DNA from: an uncultured Ruminococcus sp.
Lineage (GTDB): Bacteria > Bacillota > Clostridia > Oscillospirales > Ruminococcaceae
Assembly (NCBI GenBank): GCA_900551505.1
Contig: URWK01000015.1
Coordinates: 1 to 15,732, forward strand
DNA: 15,732 bases
Direction: 5' to 3'
Part shown: one piece after another, positions 1 to 6,493 of the stretch
Position numbering within the stretch: position 1 is the stretch's first letter
How the letters are laid out: each line of letters starts with the position of its first letter
Notes under the pieces: generated by a model
The model's input: only the letters and a program-made list of their open reading frames with translations
Databases searched by the model: none
What the model was told of the DNA's origin: nothing
Translations under genes and position numbers: made by a program

Positions 1-52
1 GGCTGCACCCACAGCGCCGTCTTTAAAAAAAAAAAACCCACAAAAATCCTTT
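1..52. other. Window edge, no gene seen
   Basis: This short stretch holds a 12-base A run (25-36) and no coding frame that I can support. It lies beyond the hairpin that follows the sensor gene. It may be the far side of a terminator or the end of a neighbouring gene outside the window. Confidence 0.4.
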
Positions 53-90
53 GGGGGGGGCCCCCCCCGCCTGCGGGGGGCCCCCCCCCC
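53..90 (-). terminator. G/C-homopolymer hairpin after the sensor gene
   Basis: On the plus strand this is G8C8 (53-68), a GCCTGC spacer (69-74) and G6C10 (75-90). The two arms are complementary, and each arm is also nearly self-complementary. The hairpin begins 17 bases past the stop codon of the minus-strand sensor gene. On that strand it is followed by AAAGGA, then T5 and, further on, a 12-base T run, so a Rho-independent terminator is the simplest reading. Pure G and C runs of 6 to 10 are unusual in this AT-rich DNA. The run lengths may be wrong through assembly or base-calling error. A similar element lies at 6439-6483. Confidence 0.5.
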
Positions 91-107
91 GAAAAAACCT
101 AAAAATA

Positions 108-1019
108 TTAATTTCCCCGTTTGATTTCGAGCATTCTCATAATCAGTACGGCGATTACGGAAAGCACTAAGGATACGAAGAAAACCCAACCCGTAAGGGT
201 ATTTCTTGCGGAATATATTTCACGCTTTGAAATCATTGCAATTACAAGCTTGCTTTCGTCTTCCGTGTACTTGTATCTTCCAAGGGCATTTTCGCCGTTA
301 AGTATAGTTGCGAAAGTTCCCGAATTTCTTGAAAAAAGTTCCCGCTTTATCTGCGGAGAAGTTCCGGTAAGAATTTTTTTCGTATGGCTGAGATATCTGT
401 AATTATCCATATCAATTACCGCAACGCAACCTTTTTTCATAAGAGGATATTCAGAAACGACCGTTGAAATGTCGCTTAAAGCGGTAGCACTTTCCATCAT
501 ATCCGTATTGAAGATTACCTGAATAATTCCGTCTGTATCGAGCCTTGCAGTACCTGCAACTATTACCCGTTTCCCGTCAAGTTCCGTTATAACGCTTTTC
601 ACATTTCTTTTTTCGTTCATACATTCCATGAAATCCGTATACGCATAAGTTTCCGTCATATATGGGGCAGTGGTGTATATAATTTTCCCATCCATGTCGG
701 TAATGCTGATTTCCTCGGCATCAATGGCAACTCTTAATTCTTCAAATGAAACATCGTCATTTTGCAAGTTAGGAGTTTGCGAAAGTATCATTGCAAGAAC
801 TCTGGTTTTCGATTCATATTTACTTCTGACCTTTTCAACAGTCTGTTCGGTAAGCTTATCATATTCTTCAGTTTTTTCGATAACGCTTTCAATTCTTGTG
901 TCCATGGTCTTGTAAGCGGAATTTTTCTGCAAAACTCCCGAGCAATAGAAACATAAAAGTGTGAGCAGAACGGAACTTATTAACATAGTGACAGCCACAA
1001 AGCGTATACTTTTTCTCAT
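108..1019 (-). CDS. Membrane-anchored Cache-like sensor protein without output domain
   Basis: This 303-residue protein has an N-terminal membrane helix (about 8-30), an extracytoplasmic region of about 240 residues and a second helix (about 277-295), and stops 8 or so residues later in a basic tail. The outer part contains strand patterns typical of double Cache sensor domains: ISITDMDGKIIYTT in the first half and VAVIDMDNYRYLSHT in the second. Such domains usually bind small ligands and pass the signal to a HAMP, kinase, GGDEF or phosphatase domain. None is present here, and none follows in the visible DNA. The start overlaps the stop of the upstream small membrane protein gene in an ATGA overlap, so the two are probably translationally coupled and may work together. 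The Cache assignment rests on pattern recognition; the ligand is unknown. It could be a truncated chemoreceptor-like or kinase-like protein, or a complete sensor that signals through a partner. Confidence 0.6.
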   Translation of the reverse strand: MRKSIRFVAVTMLISSVLLTLLCFYCSGVLQKNSAYKTMDTRIESVIEKTEEYDKLTEQTVEKVRSKYESKTRVLAMILSQTPNLQNDDVSFEELRVAIDAEEISITDMDGKIIYTTAPYMTETYAYTDFMECMNEKRNVKSVITELDGKRVIVAGTARLDTDGIIQVIFNTDMMESATALSDISTVVSEYPLMKKGCVAVIDMDNYRYLSHTKKILTGTSPQIKRELFSRNSGTFATILNGENALGRYKYTEDESKLVIAMISKREIYSARNTLTGWVFFVSLVLSVIAVLIMRMLEIKRGN

Positions 1020-1384
1020 AGGCTCTTTTCCTCTCTGAAAGATTGCTTTTTCTCAAGTGAACAGATTTTGTTGTAAATCGAATAGAGTTTCTGAGTGCTG
1101 TTTTCAAGAAAAAAATAGTGCGATATGTAAGGGCAGAGAAGACACAAAATAAGTGCGATAAGTGCAAGCAATGAAACATTCCCGGAAATCAGCAGAATTC
1201 CTATTGAGATAAAAAGCAGTATCGCAAAAAGGCACGTTACTATAAGGTGTATAAACCTTTCGTGCTGGATAAACTGAATTTGTCGGAGATGTTCGGTTTT
1301 GAGGTCTTCGATATCTTCGATTGACTGAGGATTTTCAAGAAGTCCGGTTATGTAACTTATGTAATTCTGAATATATTTTTTCAT
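1016..1384 (-). CDS. Small two-helix membrane protein of unknown function
   Basis: This is a 122-residue protein beginning MKKYIQNYIS. It has a charged N-terminal part of about 55 residues, then two hydrophobic helices (about 60-80 and 85-108), and a basic C-terminal tail. I do not recognise a family. A longer form from a TTG at 1429 is possible on paper. I reject it because that codon lies inside the -35 box of a good minus-strand promoter (1401-1429), whose start point would be near 1394. The leader is then only about 10 nt, with a weak GGTG ribosome site. The gene is first in a two-gene unit and overlaps the sensor gene by 4 nt, which suggests a membrane partner for it. The missing cytoplasmic output of the sensor could be supplied through this protein, but nothing in the sequence proves this. 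Confidence 0.65.
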   Translation of the reverse strand: MKKYIQNYISYITGLLENPQSIEDIEDLKTEHLRQIQFIQHERFIHLIVTCLFAILLFISIGILLISGNVSLLALIALILCLLCPYISHYFFLENSTQKLYSIYNKICSLEKKQSFREEKSL

Positions 1385-1400
1385 TTTAATCACCAGATAA

Positions 1401-1429
1401 ATCATAACACAAGGAAATGTTTTTTGCAA
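1401..1429 (-). promoter_or_regulatory. Sigma-A promoter of the small membrane protein/sensor unit
   Basis: On the minus strand a -35 box TTGCAA (1424-1429) and a -10 box TATGAT (1401-1406) are separated by exactly 17 bases. Transcription would begin near 1394, about 10 nt before the ATG at 1384. The boxes match the consensus at four or more of six positions each. Confidence 0.6.
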
Positions 1430-1545
1430 CCGGTTTTAAGATTTGTATTTACAGTTAAGAAAATTATGTTCACAAGTCTTATGAATTTGGATTTTAATCA
1501 ATACTTGTCATATCGGTTTCGGAAACAAACTTTTTTCAGAAACCA

Positions 1546-1574
1546 TTGACAAACACATTACAGCAAGTTATAAT
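1546..1574 (+). promoter_or_regulatory. Perfect consensus sigma-A promoter
   Basis: TTGACA (1546-1551) and TATAAT (1569-1574) are separated by 17 bases, the ideal arrangement. The expected start point is near 1581. No gene begins directly downstream. Instead a terminator hairpin starts about 11 nt after the start point. Confidence 0.8.
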
Positions 1575-1580
1575 ATAATC

Positions 1581-1630
1581 ATAAGAACAGCAAAGAGGCT
1601 GTGAACATAATGTTCACAGCCTCTTTTTTT
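1581..1630 (+). ncRNA. Predicted ~50-nt promoter-terminator transcript
   Basis: The interval runs from the expected start point of the perfect promoter to the end of the T run behind the 16-bp hairpin. It contains only about 11 unpaired bases before the stem. Either a very short RNA is made constitutively, or this is the leader of a transcript whose read-through is controlled. The second reading is less likely because the exporter genes downstream have their own promoter and a second terminator intervenes. No known RNA family was recognised. The 12-mer TGTGAACATAAT of the left arm also occurs on the minus strand at 1463-1474. Confidence 0.45.
1592..1630 (+). terminator. Perfect 16-bp intrinsic terminator
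   Basis: The left arm (1592-1607) and the right arm (1611-1626) are exactly complementary around a TAA loop, and the T run extends to 1630. On the minus strand there is no T run of similar length, so it acts mainly in the plus direction. Confidence 0.85.
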
Positions 1631-1673
1631 CTTTCTTAAACTAACCTCCAATTATATATAAACTTATGCTCTG

Positions 1674-1706
1674 CCGGTTCTGATTATAAAGAACCGGATT
1701 TTTTTT
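1674..1706 (+). terminator. Second intrinsic terminator
   Basis: CCGGTTCT (1674-1681) pairs with AGAACCGG (1690-1697) across an 8-base loop and is followed by A and T8 (1699-1706). It backs up the terminator at 1592-1630 and insulates the exporter operon from upstream transcription. Confidence 0.8.
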
Positions 1707-1754
1707 ACTAATGGCGATTGCTCAATATATACAAAATTAGATTAAACAAAGATA

Positions 1755-1784
1755 TTGATTTATGTTTATGATATTGTGTATAAT
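1755..1784 (+). promoter_or_regulatory. Promoter of the ABC exporter/LRR-dockerin unit
   Basis: TTGATT (1755-1760) and TATAAT (1779-1784) are 18 bases apart. The start point would be near 1791, giving a leader of about 36 nt to the ATG at 1827. It lies directly after the tandem terminators, so it is the most likely driver of the exporter genes. It also rules out a longer exporter ORF beginning at 1755. Confidence 0.65.
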
Positions 1785-1826
1785 AATAAAGTATGCAAAA
1801 ATTTAATTAAGGAGAGGAGTTTTTTA

Positions 1827-3545
1827 ATGTTAAAACTCAGGCGTTTTTTGGAGGGGTTTAAAAAATATTTGTTTTTAGGACCTTTCTTCAAACTGTTGGA
1901 GGCTATTTTTGAACTTATAGTGCCTATGGTAATGTCAAAGATAATTGACACGGGAATCGGAAATCATGACAAGCCGTACATAATGAAAATGTGTGGGGTA
2001 ATTATCATGCTCGGAGTATTCGGGTTGATATTTGCGTTGACTTGTCAGTATTTTGCGGCGAAATGTGCGTTCGGATTTGGTACGGCTCTCAGGGAAGCAC
2101 TCTATAAGCACATCAATAAACTTTCACACAGCGAAATCGACAGAATAGGCACATCATCTCTCAGTACAAGGCTTATAAACGACACAACCATGGTTCAGCA
2201 AGGTGTTAATATGTTCATAAGACTTGCGGTAAGAGTACCGTTCCTCGTAATCGGTGCTACAGTGCTTGCAATGTCTATGAACTTGAAACTTTCAAAGATA
2301 TTCCTTATTTCAGCACCGATAATTTTGTTAGTGCTTTATCTGGTAATGAGCAGAACCGTACCTATGTACAAGACCACTCAGAAGAAACTTGACGTTGTTT
2401 CGAGGCTTACAAGAGAAAACCTCGAGGGTGTAAGGGTAATAAGAGCTTTTTCAAGACAGGAGCAGGAAAAAGAAAAGTTCAGACAGGCAAGTGATGACTT
2501 GTGTGAAAATGCAATCTTAGTCGGAAAAATTTCTACAATACTTAACCCTGCAACATTTATGATTATGAACCTTTCAATTGTTACTATAATCTGGTTCGGC
2601 GGCGTTCAGATTAATACCGGAAGCCTTACACAAGGTGAACTTACCGCATTTATTCAGTACATGACACAAATTTTGCTTGCGTTAATCGTGCTTGCAAACC
2701 TTGTTACAATCTTTACAAAGGCTCAGGCATCGGCTACAAGAATAAACGAAATCTTTGAAACAGAAAGTAGTATAAAGGGCGGAGAAGTTAAAAATATTGA
2801 CGAATCCGCAGAAAATGCGATAGAATTTAAAAACGCAACTTTCAAGTACAACGGTTCAGGTGACACAACATTGAGCAATATCTCATTCAATCTCGAAAAG
2901 GGCAAGACACTTGGAATAATAGGCGGTACAGGAAGCGGAAAGTCTACACTTGCGAGCCTGATAATGCGTTTCTATGATGTGAATGACGGAGAAGTAAAAC
3001 TTTTCGGTAAGAACATAAAAGAATATGACCTTGAAGCATTAAGACAAATGATTGGAGATGTTCCGCAGAAGGCAACCTTGTTTTCGGGAACTATCCTTGA
3101 AAATATGAGATGGGCGAAACAGGATGCTACCGAAGAAGAAGTTATTAAGGCTCTGAAAATCGCTCAGGCATGGGAATTTGTTTCAAAGCTTCCCGATACA
3201 ATAAACACTAAGATTTCACAAGGCGGAAAAAACCTTTCCGGCGGTCAGAAACAAAGACTTACTATTGCGAGAGCATTGGTAGGAAGTCCGGAAATAGTTA
3301 TACTTGATGACAGTATGAGTGCATTGGACTATGCAACGGATTACGCACTCAGAAAAGCCATTTCCGAAAACTTGAAAGACACAACGGTAATCATGATTTC
3401 ACAGAGAACAACTTCCATAAAACACGCAGATAAGATAATTGTAATGGATGACGGAAAAATTGCCGATACAGGCACACATGACCAACTTTACAATGATTGT
3501 CAGATTTACAGAGAAATCTGTGAAATTCAGAATAAGGGGGCTTAA
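1827..3545 (+). CDS. ABC exporter half-transporter with degenerate ATPase site (TM287-like)
   Basis: This 572-residue fusion has six membrane helices (about 15-310) followed by a nucleotide-binding domain. Walker A is GGTGSGKST (366-374, Lys372) and the signature is LSGGQ (470-474). The residue after the Walker B aspartate D494 is Asp495 instead of the catalytic Glu, and the switch His is Gln526 (ISQRTTS). These two changes mark the non-catalytic member of a heterodimeric type IV (B-family) exporter such as TM287 of TM287/288. The next gene supplies the matching catalytic half, so the pair forms one asymmetric transporter in the cytoplasmic membrane. Known members of this family export drugs, lipids or peptides; the substrate here cannot be read from sequence. 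The start at 1827 is chosen because AAGGAGAGGAG (1809-1819) lies 7 bases upstream. Confidence 0.9.
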   Translation: MLKLRRFLEGFKKYLFLGPFFKLLEAIFELIVPMVMSKIIDTGIGNHDKPYIMKMCGVIIMLGVFGLIFALTCQYFAAKCAFGFGTALREALYKHINKLSHSEIDRIGTSSLSTRLINDTTMVQQGVNMFIRLAVRVPFLVIGATVLAMSMNLKLSKIFLISAPIILLVLYLVMSRTVPMYKTTQKKLDVVSRLTRENLEGVRVIRAFSRQEQEKEKFRQASDDLCENAILVGKISTILNPATFMIMNLSIVTIIWFGGVQINTGSLTQGELTAFIQYMTQILLALIVLANLVTIFTKAQASATRINEIFETESSIKGGEVKNIDESAENAIEFKNATFKYNGSGDTTLSNISFNLEKGKTLGIIGGTGSGKSTLASLIMRFYDVNDGEVKLFGKNIKEYDLEALRQMIGDVPQKATLFSGTILENMRWAKQDATEEEVIKALKIAQAWEFVSKLPDTINTKISQGGKNLSGGQKQRLTIARALVGSPEIVILDDSMSALDYATDYALRKAISENLKDTTVIMISQRTTSIKHADKIIVMDDGKIADTGTHDQLYNDCQIYREICEIQNKGA

Positions 3546-3549
3546 AAAG

Positions 3550-5298
3550 ATGTTTAAAGTAATTAAAAGATTATTTTCATATGTAAAGCCTCATATGGCT
3601 TATTTTGTCCTTGCCGTACTCAGTGCGTTTGTGGGAGTTCTGCTCTCACTGTTTGTGCCGGTGCTTATAGGTCAGGGCGTAGACTATATGGTTCCTGCCG
3701 GAAGTGAAATGTTTTCAATAGGCAAAGTGGATTTCACCGGAGTAATCAGAACACTTATAATTCTCACAACAGTAATTATAATAAGCGGTATATTTCAATG
3801 GATTATGGCTTTATGTACGAACAAGCTTTCATACAGAACCATTAAGAGCCTCAGAACAGACGTTTTTGACAAGCTCAATGCAGTACCGCTTAAATACATT
3901 GACGGTAATTCAAAAGGTAATCTTATAAATTGCGTGGTAAACGATATTGAAATTATTTCAGACGGTTTGTTGCAAGGTTTTACACAGATTTTCACGGGCG
4001 TAGTTACAATTATCGGAACACTTGCGTTTATGCTTACGATAAATGTAAAGATTACATTCATAGTTGTAATAATGACACCGCTTTCACTTATTGTGGCAAT
4101 GACTATAACAAAGCTTACCCACAAGGCTTTTACCGAACAGTCGATAGTAAGAGGAGATATAAGCGGACTTGTTGAAGAAATGATAGGCGGTCAGAAAGTT
4201 GTAAAATCATTCGCTTATGAGAGCAGAGCAGAACAGAAATTCAATGAAATCAACAAGGATTTGGGCGATAAGGGTGCAAGAGCTACATTTTATTCATCAC
4301 TTACGAACCCGTCAACACGTTTTGTAAACAACCTTATATATGCAATGGTTGGAGTAGTCGGAGCATTGACGGCAATAAAAGGGCTTATGACAGTAGGACA
4401 GATAACAAGTTTCCTTTCATATGCTAACCAGTACACAAAGCCTTTCAATGAAATATCGGGAGTAGTTGCGGAACTTCAGAATGCTGTCGCATCTGCCGAA
4501 AGAGTTTTTAAAGTTATTGATGAACCTGCCGAGATTTCAGACAAGGGGCTTGAAGAACCTACAGAATTTGACGGAACTATAGAACTTGACAATGTCAACT
4601 TCTCATATGTTCCTGACAGAAAGCTTATACAGAACTTCAATCTTTCAGTAAAGCAGGGTCAGAAAATTGCAATAGTAGGGCCTACAGGTTGCGGAAAGAC
4701 CACTATAATTAACCTGCTTCTGAGATTTTATGACACAGACAGCGGAACAATAAAAGTTTCGGGATATGACATTAAGAAAATAACCCGTGACAGCCTGCGT
4801 TCAATGTATGGTATGGTATTGCAGGAAACGTGGCTTTTCTCCGGAACGATAGCGGAAAACATAGCATACGGGAAGCCCGGTGCGACAAGAGAAGAAATTA
4901 TTCAGGCAGGTAAATCGGCTTTCGCACACAGCTTTATAAAAAGACTTCCTGACGGTTATGATACTATGATTGGAGAAGACGGAGGAGCATTGTCCCAGGG
5001 TCAGAAACAGTTGCTCAGTATTGCAAGAATAATGCTTATCAATCCTTCGGTTCTGATTCTTGACGAGGCAACGAGCAGTATCGACATAAGAACAGAACAG
5101 AAAGTACAGCAGGCATTTGACAGACTGACAGAGGGAAGAACAAGCTTTATCATAGCCCACAGACTTTCGACAATAAAGAATGCCGATATGATACTTGTAA
5201 TGAACAATGGTAATATTGTTGAGCAGGGAACACATAAATCATTGCTTGAACAGGGCGGATTTTATGCAAATCTGTATAACAGTCAGTTTGCCGAATAA
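3550..5298 (+). CDS. ABC exporter half-transporter with intact ATPase site (TM288-like)
   Basis: This 582-residue protein has an N-terminal six-helix membrane domain and a C-terminal ATPase. Walker A is GPTGCGKTT (377-385, Lys383), Walker B ends in D505-E506 with the catalytic Glu present, and the switch His is H537 (IIAHRLST). The signature is LSQGQ (481-485) rather than LSGGQ, the same substitution as in TM288. Paired with the preceding protein, the intact Walker motifs here face the LSGGQ of the partner to form the working site, while LSQGQ faces the partner's Asp/Gln site. The gene starts 4 bases after the stop of its partner. The ribosome site AAGGGGG (3534-3540) lies within the end of the partner gene, which implies tight coupling. 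A longer frame running into the partner gene is an artefact of overlap. Confidence 0.9.
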   Translation: MFKVIKRLFSYVKPHMAYFVLAVLSAFVGVLLSLFVPVLIGQGVDYMVPAGSEMFSIGKVDFTGVIRTLIILTTVIIISGIFQWIMALCTNKLSYRTIKSLRTDVFDKLNAVPLKYIDGNSKGNLINCVVNDIEIISDGLLQGFTQIFTGVVTIIGTLAFMLTINVKITFIVVIMTPLSLIVAMTITKLTHKAFTEQSIVRGDISGLVEEMIGGQKVVKSFAYESRAEQKFNEINKDLGDKGARATFYSSLTNPSTRFVNNLIYAMVGVVGALTAIKGLMTVGQITSFLSYANQYTKPFNEISGVVAELQNAVASAERVFKVIDEPAEISDKGLEEPTEFDGTIELDNVNFSYVPDRKLIQNFNLSVKQGQKIAIVGPTGCGKTTIINLLLRFYDTDSGTIKVSGYDIKKITRDSLRSMYGMVLQETWLFSGTIAENIAYGKPGATREEIIQAGKSAFAHSFIKRLPDGYDTMIGEDGGALSQGQKQLLSIARIMLINPSVLILDEATSSIDIRTEQKVQQAFDRLTEGRTSFIIAHRLSTIKNADMILVMNNGNIVEQGTHKSLLEQGGFYANLYNSQFAE

Positions 5299-5354
5299 AG
5301 TGTGTCAGAAAAACAGTGTTTCCGTACATTAATATATTAAAGGAGGGTTGACTT

Positions 5355-6425
5355 GTGAGAAGAATAAAATTAATCAGAATAATCAGTACAATAATTTTTC
5401 TTATAGTAACAATGTTTTGTAGCATGAATATTTCAGCCACATCAGCCCTTGAACATTACGGACAGTGCGGAGATAATGCCTATTGGCTGTACAATGGTTC
5501 GGTGCTTGATATAGTGGGAACGGGTGCATTGTGGTCTGAAAGTGGTAATTCGCAAGTTTCAGGTTTCGGACAGTACAGCGGTATAAAGTCAATTGTCATA
5601 CATGAGGGAATAACGGAAATCGGAGATAACACATTCAGAAAGTGTGAAGAAGCCGAAACGGCAGAGTTTCCCGAAACTCTCGAAAGAATAGGAAAAAATG
5701 CATTTGAAGCGTGTGACAGCCTTAAAGAAGTTATATTACCCGAAAATCTGAAATCACTTGGGGCAGATGCCTTTTCGGATTGTAAGGGGCTTGAAAGTGT
5801 GTTTGTTCCCGCAAGCATTGAGAATATGGGAAATACAGTTTTCGGATATTGTAGTAACCTTAAAAATGTGAAACTTGAGAATGGACTGAAAACTTTGGGC
5901 AGAGCAATGTTTGTGTGTACGGGTATTGAGAAAATCACAATACCGCACAGTGTGGAAAAAATAGAAGACGATGTTTTTCTTTCCTGCGAACAGCTTAAAG
6001 AACTGACACTCGGGAATTCGGTTACTTCAATAGGCTACGGAGCATTTCTCAATTGTTCTTCGCTTGAAACGGTGAAGATTTTCGGCTATGTCACAAATGA
6101 TATTCTTACAAATTCGGAGCTTGGCAAGTATTATATAGCCAATGAGGATTACACGAAAATTAAGAAAACAAGTGTTGAGAATATGCGGATTATCAGCTAT
6201 AAGGATTCCGAAGCCGAAAGATATTCAGTAATTAACGGATTTAATTTTGAATTGCTGAAAGAAGACATAAACAATGACGGAAAAATAAATGCACTTGATT
6301 TGATGAGTATGGGACAATTTATTGTTGGCAAAAGCACGCCCTTTGAGAGTCCTGACCTTGACGGAAACGGTTTAATTAATGTTTTTGACTTAATGCTTTT
6401 ATCAATGATAGTTGCAGGAAAGTAG
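5355..6425 (+). CDS. Secreted BspA-type leucine-rich-repeat protein with C-terminal dockerin
   Basis: The 356-residue product starts at a GTG behind a strong site, AAAGGAGGG, ending 7 bases upstream. A signal peptide (about 1-31) ends in ATSA before LEHYG. After a short N-terminal segment (GTGAL) come about six LRR_5/BspA repeats (roughly 70-235) with the recurring pattern of IG..AF..C..L..V.LP. The C-terminus is a type I dockerin (304-355). Its first calcium loop is DINNDGKINALD and the second DLDGNGLINVFD, with the usual D1, N/D3, D/N5, N9 and D12 positions. BspA repeats usually mediate binding to proteins or surfaces, so this is probably a non-catalytic cellulosome component or a surface-docked adhesin. 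The gene follows the exporter pair by 56 nt with no terminator between them, so co-transcription is likely. The two dockerin loops carry different residues at positions 10 and 11 (AL and VF), unlike the GH48 dockerin (IA and IA). Confidence 0.88.
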   Translation: MRRIKLIRIISTIIFLIVTMFCSMNISATSALEHYGQCGDNAYWLYNGSVLDIVGTGALWSESGNSQVSGFGQYSGIKSIVIHEGITEIGDNTFRKCEEAETAEFPETLERIGKNAFEACDSLKEVILPENLKSLGADAFSDCKGLESVFVPASIENMGNTVFGYCSNLKNVKLENGLKTLGRAMFVCTGIEKITIPHSVEKIEDDVFLSCEQLKELTLGNSVTSIGYGAFLNCSSLETVKIFGYVTNDILTNSELGKYYIANEDYTKIKKTSVENMRIISYKDSEAERYSVINGFNFELLKEDINNDGKINALDLMSMGQFIVGKSTPFESPDLDGNGLINVFDLMLLSMIVAGK

Positions 6426-6438
6426 CAACGGGAAAATC

Positions 6439-6483
6439 GGGGGTGGCCCCCCGTTAAGGCGGGGGGCCCCCCCGTTTTTTTTT
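6439..6483 (+). terminator. G/C-homopolymer terminator after the LRR-dockerin gene
   Basis: The left arm is G5-T-G2-C6 (6439-6452), the loop GTTAAGGC (6453-6460) and the right arm G6C7 (6461-6473), followed by G and T9 (6475-6483). It stands between two convergent genes, 13 bases after the LRR stop. On the minus strand only four T follow, so its main direction is plus. It resembles the element at 53-90 in arm design and in having a loop that ends AGGC when both are read in the direction of their upstream gene. Confidence 0.75.
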
Positions 6484-6493
6484 AAAAATAAAA

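Noticed and set aside
1755..1826. N-terminal extension of the first exporter gene
   Set aside because: It lies on a good promoter (1755-1784), has no ribosome site, and a strong site precedes the ATG at 1827.
4801..5235. Minus-strand 144-residue ORF within the second exporter gene
   Set aside because: It lies opposite the conserved ATPase motifs; there is no ribosome site or recognisable domain.
5299..5354. Possible terminator or promoter between the exporter and LRR genes
   Set aside because: No stable hairpin with a T run and no paired -35/-10 boxes could be found in the 56 bases.
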